Under the pieces are notes generated by a model. That model ran no database searches, was not told where the DNA came from, and saw only the letters and a program-made list of their open reading frames with translations. Positions 1-8,383 of a DNA stretch of 64,000 nucleotides are shown here, one piece after another. This stretch comes from Balneola sp. Its GTDB lineage: Bacteria; Bacteroidota; Rhodothermia; Balneolales; Balneolaceae. The translations under genes were made by a program, and so were the position numbers. Positions within the stretch are counted from its first letter, which is position 1; every line of letters starts with the position of its first letter. The stretch lies in assembly GCA_002694685.1 (NCBI GenBank), contig NZMW01000011.1, forward strand, positions 1-64,000, read 5' to 3'.

Positions 1-1
1 T

Positions 2-106
2 AATTTGGAAGTAGAAGTACAAACATCTGCGTTAGATACATTGCAACTTATGCTGATGGATAACTGGAAAAGTCAGTTAAAGAGAGTTCAAGAGCAGTCT
101 AAATAG
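2..106 (+). CDS. C-terminal end of an unidentified protein (cut by window start)
   Basis: An open frame enters from the left edge and encodes 34 residues ending in RVQEQSK before a TAG stop at 104-106. The residue pattern (alternating hydrophobic and charged, then a basic/Gln tail) looks like a real C-terminal helix. Too little is visible to name a family. About 170 bases without a gene separate it from the convergent restriction gene. Confidence 0.5.
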   Translation, partial: NLEVEVQTSALDTLQLMLMDNWKSQLKRVQEQSK

Positions 107-275
107 TTGTCAAAGTGGTAAAGTGACGAAAAATGCTAAAAACTCTTCTAGAGAAATAATGAGGTTTAATAAACGAACTGATTATACTGATGCTGTTACT
201 AGCTGAGTCAGCGGAAGGAAGGGCGCCTGCTCTTTCATTTAGTTGAACTTTCTTCAGAATTTGGCCACTAAGTCA

Positions 276-2924
276 CTATAACTCTGAAACTATGTCCCGA
301 ATTTGATTTGCGTTGTATGCTCCCTCTATTGCATTATGATTAAATACCATGAGATAACGATAGCTTTTCCCTGCTAAGTCGGCCCATTGCTTACCCAATT
401 TAAGTTTTGCAATACTATCCGAATTATCACGGTCATCACCTTTAGTCTCTATAATTACCACATTTCCTTTTTCTGTATAAATCAAAAAATCAGGATAGTG
501 ATTACCTTTAAAACCATTGATGGCAAAGCCTTTACCCCTCTCAAGATTTCTATGCCAGAATTTAACGTTATCAAGGTTGTGGATTTTTAGCAGGATTTCT
601 TCCTCAAACTTGTTAATTGAAGCCTCTCTTTCATAAAGTGATCTGCTAATATTGGGGGCTAAATTTCCCGGCGCTAGCTGTTCTTTTAGCTTAAAGTTTG
701 GGTGAGCTTTTATCTTATTTGTATCTACTTTCTTTTGGAATTCCTTTTCAGCATGTTCGTCAGCTAAGGTTCTGATCTTTCGTTTTATAATATCTTTGTA
801 GGTATATTTATTTTGCACACAGTCGATGAGCTGCTCACTATTCATATCACTCAAAATTCTACTGACATACAATTTAATATCCTCTTCGGGTATTGGATAA
901 ATACTGCCAATAAGCTCAATTAACGTGTGAGCGACATTCTTAACCTGTGTTTCCTTCGGCTGTGATCGGATGTATTCCACCAATGGTTCCCGAACTCTGT
1001 CATCTTCTATTCTGGCAAAAGACGGAGTAGATTGATTGTTACCCGTTTCTTCTAGATCCACTTTATAGAGCTCCGATTCTAACTCAGAAAAATTGATTTC
1101 TGCGTTTTGGTTACTAAGCCGAAAATCTTCTAACAAATAATTCTGATCTAATGGTACCAATTCAGATTCGGTTCCAAACAATTCATTGCCAGCTCCTTTG
1201 ATTTCAATAAAAAATTGGGGAAGCTCCAGTTTTAAAGCATCTTCCTTAAAATGGTCTTTCATTCTATACATGTTCACCTTGGCATGTTTGAGGTCATTGT
1301 ATTTTTCGGCTTCAGAATCTCCTGTACCCTGAATTTTACGCTCAAATTCTTCACTCTCTTTTTTCGCTGTTTCCTGAATGTCAGAGACAATCTCATCTTC
1401 AACTTCTGCGTCTTCAGTGTCCTCCGATCTAAATCGGATACGGCTTGTTTCAATAGGTTCATCTTCTTCTACTATGGGCTTTTGTTCGGACTCACCTAAA
1501 ACCAATTGTTCTAAGGGATCAGTTGATTCTTCTTTTGATTCAGCCTTTCGATCTTTTTTTCGATAATCACGTTTACTAAACCCGGATTCCTGCAATGCCT
1601 CAACGATGTTATCAAGGGTTTCAGCAAATTGATTGGAAGCTGTAAGTACATAAGAAAGGTTCAGTAGCGGAGAATCATGTTTTGCCACATAAGGTTGACG
1701 TAGAACTCTCCCTAAAATCTGCTCTACATCTACAGCCGATGAACGGTTAGCCAAGGAAGCTAAGATATAGGCAAACGGACAGTCCCATCCTTCTTTCAGT
1801 GCGTTAATGGTAATGATATAGCGAATAGGACAATCCTTAGACATCAAATCTTTACCATCAAGATCATTGATGTTTGCTGTTTTGATTGCAATCTGTTCTT
1901 CCGGGATCTGAAGCTCTAAAAGCTGTTCTTTGATTTTTGTGAAGGTTGTTGAATCATCGTCTCTATCTGCCTGGGCCTGAAAGAGCACAATAGGGCGAAT
2001 GTATTTTCCGCCCTTTTCATGTTCCTCTTTAGCCAGCCTTTCTAATTTGCTCTGCAAGTGAAGGGCACTATTTACGACCTCTGTTTTATCATGATGGTTA
2101 TATACAATTACCGGCAATTTAACCATGTGCTCTCTTTTGAGCGCCATAGCCGAAGCCGAAGAGATGATATTGCTATTACTTTTTGGTGTAGCCGTCAGGT
2201 CAAGAATAAAACTTGGCCGTAGATCTTTAAGCATTTCAACACTTAATTCGGTTTCCGCATTATGGCTTTCATCTAAAACAACTACTGGATTCAGTTTTCT
2301 TATCACATTAATAAGAGCGGTCTCATCGGTATCTTCCAACACATGATCGCTTGTTTCAAAAGCATCTGCAAAGCTCGCAAGCTGCCCATTTTCCTCAAAT
2401 ACTTTTCGGTCTTCTCTTCTTCTAGCTCGTAAACTTGCAAAACTCATCACAAAAATACTGAGCTGCTCTTCAACTACCGTTGGGTTGAAATTGGCTCCCT
2501 GTAGAAGATCCTCTTTTTTATAAATGCCAACTCGATGATTGAATAGTGTATTTAATTTCTGCCGATACGGATGATCCGGGTCCGAAAGTGCTTCATATGC
2601 CTGATCTAATAAATTCCTCCAGGGCACCAACCACACTACTGCTTTAGGCTTACTGGTATCAAAGGCATTGAAGATAGTACGGAGGCCGTTTACAGCAATG
2701 AATGTTTTACCACCGGCAGTCGGAACTTTAATACAAGCATGAACCGCGCCGGGCACATTATTTTTATACGGACGCATCCCATCTCTGGTAACAGGATTGT
2801 AAGCTCCAATCTTATCTTCCCAAAACCGATTGAACGCTTTACCATAGTCATGATCTTCCTGAATGTATTCCAAGTACAATTCCAGATCATCCAGTACATC
2901 TTGTTGGTAGGGTTTAAGCTCCAT
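276..2924 (-). CDS. res: Type III restriction enzyme, Res subunit
   Basis: This 882-residue protein is the helicase-nuclease subunit of a type III restriction system. With the Mod subunit it would translocate from unmodified recognition sites and cut foreign DNA. Visible motifs are Walker A PTAGGKT (about 68-74), the DESH box (about 218-221), the motif V/VI region GWDCPFA and QILGRVLRQP (about 385-415), and a C-terminal PD-(D/E)XK nuclease in which YPDFLIY is followed by IIETKGDD (about 825-845). The length is normal for Res. It lies 199 bp downstream of mod on the same strand, with a hairpin in the gap. The reading frame is intact and no key residue appears lost. Confidence 0.93.
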   Translation of the reverse strand: MELKPYQQDVLDDLELYLEYIQEDHDYGKAFNRFWEDKIGAYNPVTRDGMRPYKNNVPGAVHACIKVPTAGGKTFIAVNGLRTIFNAFDTSKPKAVVWLVPWRNLLDQAYEALSDPDHPYRQKLNTLFNHRVGIYKKEDLLQGANFNPTVVEEQLSIFVMSFASLRARRREDRKVFEENGQLASFADAFETSDHVLEDTDETALINVIRKLNPVVVLDESHNAETELSVEMLKDLRPSFILDLTATPKSNSNIISSASAMALKREHMVKLPVIVYNHHDKTEVVNSALHLQSKLERLAKEEHEKGGKYIRPIVLFQAQADRDDDSTTFTKIKEQLLELQIPEEQIAIKTANINDLDGKDLMSKDCPIRYIITINALKEGWDCPFAYILASLANRSSAVDVEQILGRVLRQPYVAKHDSPLLNLSYVLTASNQFAETLDNIVEALQESGFSKRDYRKKDRKAESKEESTDPLEQLVLGESEQKPIVEEDEPIETSRIRFRSEDTEDAEVEDEIVSDIQETAKKESEEFERKIQGTGDSEAEKYNDLKHAKVNMYRMKDHFKEDALKLELPQFFIEIKGAGNELFGTESELVPLDQNYLLEDFRLSNQNAEINFSELESELYKVDLEETGNNQSTPSFARIEDDRVREPLVEYIRSQPKETQVKNVAHTLIELIGSIYPIPEEDIKLYVSRILSDMNSEQLIDCVQNKYTYKDIIKRKIRTLADEHAEKEFQKKVDTNKIKAHPNFKLKEQLAPGNLAPNISRSLYEREASINKFEEEILLKIHNLDNVKFWHRNLERGKGFAINGFKGNHYPDFLIYTEKGNVVIIETKGDDRDNSDSIAKLKLGKQWADLAGKSYRYLMVFNHNAIEGAYNANQIRDIVSEL

Positions 2925-3070
2925 TTTATAAAATCTTACATCCTGAAAGGATCATTATGACAAATTTATTATAGCTGAACTGTAAAGAGCTCTGTAACAT
3001 TTGATCTCCAACAATTAGCATTTTCTCTGAACTGCACGGATTTTCCGAACATTCGATTTTAGTGAAATTA

Positions 3071-3095
3071 AACTTGTAAGTAATGCTTACAAGTT
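3071..3095. repeat. Perfect 10-bp inverted repeat between mod and res
   Basis: AACTTGTAAG (3071-3080) and CTTACAAGTT (3086-3095) are exact reverse complements around a 5-base loop. It begins about 30 bases after the mod stop on the minus strand and lies about 150 bases before the res start. There is no long T-run after it, so a partial terminator, an mRNA processing/stability hairpin or an operator are all possible. Confidence 0.6.
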
Positions 3096-3123
3096 GAACA
3101 AGTTCTTGTACAATACTTCATTT

Positions 3124-4944
3124 CTAAAACCTCGAAATATCTCGAGGGATCTTCTTGAAGATGATATTCCGGCTCTGCAAAAATTCTTTGGAAAGCAGAC
3201 AGTTATCGGCATAGATCACATACTGATCTGACTTTTGTTTAATGGTTGCTAAAAACTCATGATTGAGCGTGGTAATAATTTCCTTCTCGTAAAAGAAGTA
3301 GTAATCGGTTTCATCTTTGGTGCCGAGTAAATGTTTATGGGCATCTTCAGCACGTTCTTTGGGGAAAGCCGTTTTAGTTTCGCTGTACCACACGTATTCT
3401 CGAATACGTGATTCTTCTACATCTTCGTTAAGTAGTTTATTTTCGTCAAAGAGGGGTTGGCCTAATTGGTAAAAATCGAAACTGCCGCCAATGCCGTTAA
3501 CCTTCCCAGATACTTTCTTTACTCCAACTATATTAATTTTTTCGCCATCACTTTCAATATTTACCTCATTGTACTCTCCATTCGTTCTCTTTTCTTCATA
3601 AAAGTCTACCAGATCATTTGCATTCTTTAAGTTAGTAATATTAATCTTATAACTTTTTAAGGCCTTTTTGACTTTCCCATTAAAATGATAACCTTTTATT
3701 ACCCTTTTTACTCTTTCAGAGGTAACAGAATCTGCATAATCTTCCATTTCTACTAAAATAAAATTTCGATTTCCTCCATCTTCTTTGTTTAATTGCTGAA
3801 CAGCTTGGCCAGTAGTTCCCGTACCTGCAAAAGAATCTAATACTATGTCATTCTTACTAGTGACTAGTTTAATAAGGTATTTTATTAGTTCATGTGGTTT
3901 TGGAAAGTCAAAATTATTTTCTCCTATAATACCTTCCAGTTCTTTTGAGCCAGATTTTGTATTAGCTAGTTTTCTTATTACAGTAGGTGGATTTATTACA
4001 CTTTTTTCTTTTCTATAAGTTAGAACACCACTCGAATTAAAATAAAATTCAAGTAATTTTTGCCCTTTAGTATCATACGTTTCATTTTTATTTCCATAAA
4101 ACCACTCTTTCATTTGAGACTTCATTGCCCAACCTGCTTCTAAAGTAACTTTATCTGGTAACTCACCATCCTCACTTATCATTTCACCGTGCTTTAGAAA
4201 AGTTTTTTCAGATCCACCCCAACTTCCATCAAGTTTTGTCCCCGAATCAGCATCAAACCTTGTTCCTTTAGGAAAAGTAAAATCACTTTTTGGATTCTTC
4301 TTACTAATTTTCTTTAAAGCCGAATGTTTTATCTCCCCAGCACCTCCTTTAAAGTTTGGGACTAGGTTTTTATTCTTACAATAAACTAAAACATATTCAT
4401 GTGATCTAACAAAATGACCTGCTTGAGTACCTGTACCTAAATCCCAAACAACTGTCGCTATTTTATTTTTAATTCCAAATATTTCATTTGCGATACTTAT
4501 TAAGTGGTGGCTTTCATAATCATCTATTGAAATAAAAATTACACCATCATCGGAAAGTAGTTTAAATAAAAGTTGAAGTCGTGGATACATCATACAAAGC
4601 CATTTGTCATGACGGCTTAAGTCGTCACCTTCTTTTCCGACAACCTCACCTAACCATTTTTTTATTTTAGGATGATTGACATTATCGTTATATGCCCACC
4701 CTTCCTCTCCAGTATTGTAAGGAGGATCAATATAAATGCACTTAATTTTACCTTCGTATCCTGGCAGCAGGCTTTTTAGGGCCTCCAGGTTATCCCCGTG
4801 AATAATCTTATTTCCGCTTTCTGTGGGCTCTGTTCTTTCCCCTTGTTCCGCATCAAAGCCATATTGGTGTTCCAACACGCGGTACGGTACATCCTGATGA
4901 TGATTTACGACTTTTTCTTTGCCAATCCAGTGTAGTGTAGGCAT
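3124..4944 (-). CDS. mod: Type III DNA methyltransferase, Mod subunit
   Basis: This 606-residue enzyme methylates adenine in the recognition sequence and gives the type III system its specificity. The catalytic motif DPPYN is at about 73-77. The S-adenosylmethionine motif DSFAGTGTTG lies downstream, around residue 380. That order (catalytic motif first) is the beta-class arrangement typical of Mod proteins. The central part between the motifs is the expected variable target-recognition region, and its DNA is more A+T-rich than the two ends, as is common for exchanged recognition domains. It is followed by res on the same strand. No simple-sequence repeat suggesting phase variation was seen. 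Confidence 0.93.
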   Translation of the reverse strand: MPTLHWIGKEKVVNHHQDVPYRVLEHQYGFDAEQGERTEPTESGNKIIHGDNLEALKSLLPGYEGKIKCIYIDPPYNTGEEGWAYNDNVNHPKIKKWLGEVVGKEGDDLSRHDKWLCMMYPRLQLLFKLLSDDGVIFISIDDYESHHLISIANEIFGIKNKIATVVWDLGTGTQAGHFVRSHEYVLVYCKNKNLVPNFKGGAGEIKHSALKKISKKNPKSDFTFPKGTRFDADSGTKLDGSWGGSEKTFLKHGEMISEDGELPDKVTLEAGWAMKSQMKEWFYGNKNETYDTKGQKLLEFYFNSSGVLTYRKEKSVINPPTVIRKLANTKSGSKELEGIIGENNFDFPKPHELIKYLIKLVTSKNDIVLDSFAGTGTTGQAVQQLNKEDGGNRNFILVEMEDYADSVTSERVKRVIKGYHFNGKVKKALKSYKINITNLKNANDLVDFYEEKRTNGEYNEVNIESDGEKINIVGVKKVSGKVNGIGGSFDFYQLGQPLFDENKLLNEDVEESRIREYVWYSETKTAFPKERAEDAHKHLLGTKDETDYYFFYEKEIITTLNHEFLATIKQKSDQYVIYADNCLLSKEFLQSRNIIFKKIPRDISRF

Positions 4945-5144
4945 CTACAAAATTCCCTTTTTTATCTGTTGCAATATCAGTGGATTATAGGGAATGAGTG
5001 ATTCATTAGAAAGAATTGAATGATATTAATCTGTCATGTTGCTATAGGAGCGCAGCATATTTCTGAATATATGTTACACATATATAGTCCGGCATGGTAT
5101 TTGCACCCCTATGTTCAACAATTAATTAGTTTAAGAGAAACATT

Positions 5145-5390
5145 ATGAAAGATCTAGCAAAACAACTGGAAAAAGAAGCTATGAAGGAAGTAAAGAAAAT
5201 TGAGAAATCATTCACGAAAGAGTTTAATAAATGGATTAATCAGTTTGCTGATAAACACGAGATTGATTCGGGAAAGCTTGAAGTAAGTCAGAATAACAAG
5301 AATAGGTTTGCTGAGGTATTACACGAAGGCAAGATGGTTGCATACGTCAATATCAATAATGACATACTGAAATTTCATGAACTGATTTAA
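5145..5390 (+). CDS. Small highly charged protein of unknown function
   Basis: This 81-residue protein is rich in Lys and Glu. Its N-terminal half (about 1-38) is predicted to be a charged amphipathic helix, followed by a short beta-like segment (EVLHEGKMVAYVNINND). No family is recognised. An A/G-rich stretch (AAGAGAAAC) precedes the ATG. It is followed 42 bases later by the DUF2188 gene on the same strand, and the two may be co-transcribed. Both lie between the type III system and the leftward integrase, so they are probably accessory cargo. Confidence 0.6.
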   Translation: MKDLAKQLEKEAMKEVKKIEKSFTKEFNKWINQFADKHEIDSGKLEVSQNNKNRFAEVLHEGKMVAYVNINNDILKFHELI

Positions 5391-5432
5391 GGTCTTACAG
5401 TGAACAAATGATTAAATAAACGAGAGGTTATT

Positions 5433-5669
5433 ATGGCAAAACGAAACACATACCACATAACAAAAACGAAAGATGGTTGGAAAGGATCCACAGAGAACGC
5501 TAAGAGAGCATCTGTAACTGGAGATACTAAAAGAGAAGTCCAAGAAAAGACCATTAACATTGCTAAGAATAAAGGCAACTCATCAGTAGTAATTCATGGC
5601 AGAAATGGACGGATTCAGGAAGAAAGAACGTACCCAAAAGGAAGCGATCCTTATCCACCAAAGGGCTGA
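5433..5669 (+). CDS. DUF2188 domain protein
   Basis: This 78-residue protein matches the DUF2188 pattern: N-terminal YHITKTKDGWKG, a middle helix that in family members follows TK.E..E, then IAKNKGNSSVVIHG and a final GRIQEERTY. The family is small, widespread and of unknown function, and is often found on mobile DNA. A GAGAGG-type ribosome-binding site (CGAGAGG) lies 7-8 bases before the ATG. It probably shares a transcript with the gene before it. Confidence 0.75.
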   Translation: MAKRNTYHITKTKDGWKGSTENAKRASVTGDTKREVQEKTINIAKNKGNSSVVIHGRNGRIQEERTYPKGSDPYPPKG

Positions 5670-5792
5670 TTTTAAATTTTCTCAAGTTTTTTTGTAAGGA
5701 ACTAGTTTGGGAACGCTCTAAAAACTAACTAAAAAAGCAGTGAAACTCACAAGCGGTTGATCTCTGCAATCTGTTTTGATTGATAATTTGTA

Positions 5793-6908
5793 TTACTTCA
5801 ATACCCGCCCAACCTGCTTCGAAATATCCATATTCAACAAATCCGCATATCGCTGAGTAGTCTTAACATCTGCATGTCTGAGCCAGCGCTGTACGGTATA
5901 AATGGGAACTCCGGCGCGTAGGAGTTCTATACAGCAGGTATGCCGTAAGCTGTGAATGTTCAGGTAGGTCTTCTTGGGAAGAGCCTTTTTCAAATATTTA
6001 TTGAATAGCCGGTTTGTATGTCTTCTACAGGAATGACCAAACAGACGACCATCCTCTGAGCTACATTCAGCCAGTTTGCTTCGAGCTATCTCCTTCAACG
6101 GCTCCACGCTTTCAATGGGTAGCACCTGCTTCTTCTTACTCTTAGTGACGAAGTGGGCATTTCCGATAGTTATTTCCCAGGTATCGGTATTAATGTCTCC
6201 GGCGCGCAAGTTTAAAGTTTCAGAAAGCCGCATTCCAGACAAACGCTGCCAGTGAATGAAATCCACCAGCCACATGGCATTCAATTTTTCTGACTGTAAA
6301 CCTTTTTTGACATCTTTGGCCACTTTGCCACTGATATAGCTGGTTAGCTTTTCAATGTCTTCTTTAGTGAAGTAGTTGATGGATTCTTCCTGCTCACTCC
6401 CATCATTATTTACATGCAGCTTCTTAGAGCTTAGCTTAGCTAGATTGTTTTCATCCAGCCAGATCAGGAAGGTCTTCAGCTTCTTCTTATGAGATCGCTT
6501 GGTTTCGTATTTGATATCATTACGGTTCAAAAAGGTATTAAAGTGCTTCTCTGTGATTCCACCGACCGGGTGATCATTTCCAATCCTCCTCACAAAATCT
6601 TCCAGCACATACTTTGCATTCCTAGCCGTATTAGGTCGCCAATCTTTCTTTGACTTCAGTTTGATGTACTGATCAAGCGCTTCTTTAATAGCAGAATCCT
6701 TGCTTAGCTCTTCTCCCTCAATAGTAACGGTTTCATCCAGCCAGGGATCAAAAGCGCCGGTAGCAAATTCATCTTCCAGCTTACGCTGGAGTTTTAATGC
6801 AGTTTGTTTAGTTCTTGTTTTTAGCGCTACTCGTTTTCTTTTGGGACGTCTTTTGCTGTTGTAGAATTGTACGTAGTAGAGTCCATGTTGCTTAATTAGT
6901 GATGACAT
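5793..6908 (-). CDS. Tyrosine recombinase/integrase (copy A, left of tRNA-Pro)
   Basis: This 371-residue site-specific recombinase has an N-terminal arm-binding region (about 1-65), a SAM-like core-binding domain (about 70-170) and a C-terminal catalytic domain. All catalytic positions are visible: Arg in SGMRLSE, His and Arg in HSLRHT, His in WLRHAD, and the nucleophile Tyr in TTQRYADL. It reads away from the tRNA-Pro gene; its start is 104 bases from the tRNA 5' end. It is a close relative of the integrase at 7240-8355. By eye the two differ at 42 of the first 130 residues but only about 16 of the last 241. No matching attachment repeat was found to its left within the window, so the element it belongs to is undefined. 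Confidence 0.92.
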   Translation of the reverse strand: MSSLIKQHGLYYVQFYNSKRRPKRKRVALKTRTKQTALKLQRKLEDEFATGAFDPWLDETVTIEGEELSKDSAIKEALDQYIKLKSKKDWRPNTARNAKYVLEDFVRRIGNDHPVGGITEKHFNTFLNRNDIKYETKRSHKKKLKTFLIWLDENNLAKLSSKKLHVNNDGSEQEESINYFTKEDIEKLTSYISGKVAKDVKKGLQSEKLNAMWLVDFIHWQRLSGMRLSETLNLRAGDINTDTWEITIGNAHFVTKSKKKQVLPIESVEPLKEIARSKLAECSSEDGRLFGHSCRRHTNRLFNKYLKKALPKKTYLNIHSLRHTCCIELLRAGVPIYTVQRWLRHADVKTTQRYADLLNMDISKQVGRVLK

Positions 6909-6961
6909 CTCGATAGCAATTTTATAGCAGTCACTATCATTTTGCTTATAAAAACCGAAAA

Positions 6962-7000
6962 AATAAGATTGATGCCTGCCACAAATCGGCTTATCTTATT
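6962..7000. repeat. Inverted repeat in the tRNA-Pro upstream region
   Basis: AATAAGAT (6962-6969) and ATCTTATT (6993-7000) are reverse complements with a 23-base spacer containing GCC...GGC. It lies between the start of integrase A and the tRNA, so it may overlap the tRNA promoter or an integrase-binding site. Function is not shown by sequence alone. Confidence 0.35.
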
Positions 7001-7012
7001 ATTCTATTAAAT

Positions 7013-7086
7013 CGGGGCGTGGCTCAGCTAGGTAGAGCGCTCGGCTGGGGGTCGAGAGGTCGCAAGTTCAAATCTTGTCGCCCCGA
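7013..7086 (+). tRNA. tRNA-Pro (anticodon GGG)
   Basis: A full cloverleaf is visible. The acceptor stem CGGGGCG pairs exactly with CGCCCCG and is followed by discriminator A at 7086. The D arm contains GGCTCAGC. The anticodon stem CTCGG/TCGAG closes the loop CTGGGGG, giving anticodon GGG. The T arm has GCAAG-TTCAAAT-CTTGT. The 3' CCA is not encoded. Its 3' part (from 7033) was supplied by the integrated island, which restored the gene on insertion. Divergent integrases lie on both sides. Confidence 0.96.
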
Positions 7087-7087
7087 C
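7033..7087 (+). repeat. attL: left 55-bp attachment core inside tRNA-Pro
   Basis: These 55 bases, from the D arm (TAGAGCGC) to one base past the discriminator, are repeated exactly at 29121-29175. Sequence on either side differs (TAT versus ATA follows). An exact direct repeat of a tRNA 3' part, with an integrase gene just inside, is the standard sign of integration into a tRNA gene. Confidence 0.93.
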
Positions 7088-7094
7088 TATTAGA

Positions 7095-7135
7095 AGCTCC
7101 CAAGTGGCTTATACAGGTCATGAGGGGGCTTTTTC
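7095..7135 (+). terminator. Terminator after tRNA-Pro (island-borne copy)
   Basis: AGCTCCC (7095-7101) pairs with GGGGGCT (7124-7130, one G-T pair) and is followed by a run of T. It is the element-supplied replacement for the original tRNA terminator, which now lies beyond attR at 29182-29222. Confidence 0.7.
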
Positions 7136-7186
7136 ATTTTTAGCCCTTTTGCTCTTTTACTCTCAAAGTCGGGTAAATCTACTCTT

Positions 7187-7207
7187 TTGTTACTCTATTG
7201 TTATACA
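7187..7207 (+). repeat. Left subterminal 21-bp repeat (putative integrase arm site)
   Basis: Starts TTGTTACTC and ends ATTGTTATACA. It recurs with one mismatch, in the same orientation, at 29041-29061 near the other end. Shorter related TACTCT motifs lie just upstream (around 7158 and 7180). Position 100 bases inside attL suits an arm-type integrase-binding site; this is inference. Confidence 0.55.
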
Positions 7208-7239
7208 GATTGTTCTCCAAAATAACGGAGAATATTGCT

Positions 7240-8355
7240 ATGGCGACCCTTCTGAAGCAGAAAAACTGGTACTACCTGCAATTCTATAATGGAAAAAGAC
7301 GACCCCAAAGAAAAAGAGTAGCGCTTAAAACCAGAACAAAGAGTGTTGCCATAAAGCAACAACGTAGGTTAGAAGATGAATATGCTACCGGAGATTTCGA
7401 TCCTTGGCTTGATGATACAGTTTCCATTGAAGGAGAAAAGTTCTCAAAAGATTCTACGCTTAAAGATGCGCTTAATCGCTATATCAAAATTAAAGCTAGA
7501 AAAGATTGGCGGCCTACCACAACTCGTAATGCAACATATGTGTTACAAGACTTTATCAAAAGAACAGGAGAAAGCCGTCCAATAGGTTCTATCACCGAAA
7601 AACACTTCAATGCTTTTCTGAATAGGAGTGACATCAAGTATGAAACCAAACGATCTCACAAAAAGAAGCTAAAGACATTCCTGATCTGGTTAGATGAAAA
7701 CAATCTGGCCAAGCTTACCTCTAAAAAGCTCCATATAGATAATGATGGTGTAGAGCAGGAAGAAAACATCAATTACTTTACTAAAGAAGACATAGAAAAG
7801 CTGACATGCTATATCAGTGGCAAAGTGGCCAAAGATCTGAAAAAAGGTTTTCAGTCAGAAAAATTGAATGCCTTATGGCTAGTTGATTTCATTCACTGGC
7901 AGCGGCTGTCAGGAATGCGGCTTTCTGAAACGCTAAACCTGCGCGCCGGAGATATTAACACTGAGACCTGGGAAATAACTATAGGAAATGCCCACTTCGT
8001 AACTAAGAGTAAGAAGAAACAGGTGCTACCCATTGAAAGCGTGGAACCGTTAAAGGAAATAGCACGAAGCAAACTGGCTGAATGTGGCTCAGACGATGAC
8101 CGCCTATTTGGTCACTCCTGCAGAAGACATACTAATCGGTTATTTAATAAATATCTAAAACAGGCTATACCAAAGAAGACCTATCTAAATATTCACAGCC
8201 TCCGGCATACCTGCTGCATTGAACTACTTCGCGCCGGGGTTCCCATTTATACCGTACAACGCTGGCTCAGGCATGCAGATGTTAAAACAACTCAGCGGTA
8301 TGCTGATTTGCTGAATATGGATATTAGCGAGCAGGTTGGCAGAGTACTAAAGTAG
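7240..8355 (+). CDS. int: Island tyrosine recombinase/integrase (copy B)
   Basis: This 371-residue integrase probably drives the island's insertion into and excision from tRNA-Pro. The catalytic residues are Arg in SGMRLSE, His/Arg in HSLRHT, His in WLRHAD and Tyr in TTQRYADL. The start ATG at 7240 is preferred over an in-frame upstream codon at 7198: it has GGAG nine bases before it and it aligns with the start of copy A. The upstream candidate would add 14 residues lying in the putative attachment arm region. The catalytic half is about 93 percent identical by eye to copy A, while the first 130 residues, which include the arm-binding domain, are about 68 percent identical. It ends convergent with the SEFIR gene. 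Confidence 0.93.
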   Translation: MATLLKQKNWYYLQFYNGKRRPQRKRVALKTRTKSVAIKQQRRLEDEYATGDFDPWLDDTVSIEGEKFSKDSTLKDALNRYIKIKARKDWRPTTTRNATYVLQDFIKRTGESRPIGSITEKHFNAFLNRSDIKYETKRSHKKKLKTFLIWLDENNLAKLTSKKLHIDNDGVEQEENINYFTKEDIEKLTCYISGKVAKDLKKGFQSEKLNALWLVDFIHWQRLSGMRLSETLNLRAGDINTETWEITIGNAHFVTKSKKKQVLPIESVEPLKEIARSKLAECGSDDDRLFGHSCRRHTNRLFNKYLKQAIPKKTYLNIHSLRHTCCIELLRAGVPIYTVQRWLRHADVKTTQRYADLLNMDISEQVGRVLK

Positions 8356-8383
8356 TTGGCTTTTTTTTAAAATATTTATTGAA

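Noticed and set aside
3124-4944. Phase-variable mod gene
   Set aside because: Phase-variable Mod genes carry long simple-sequence tracts near the start; only short homopolymers are seen here.
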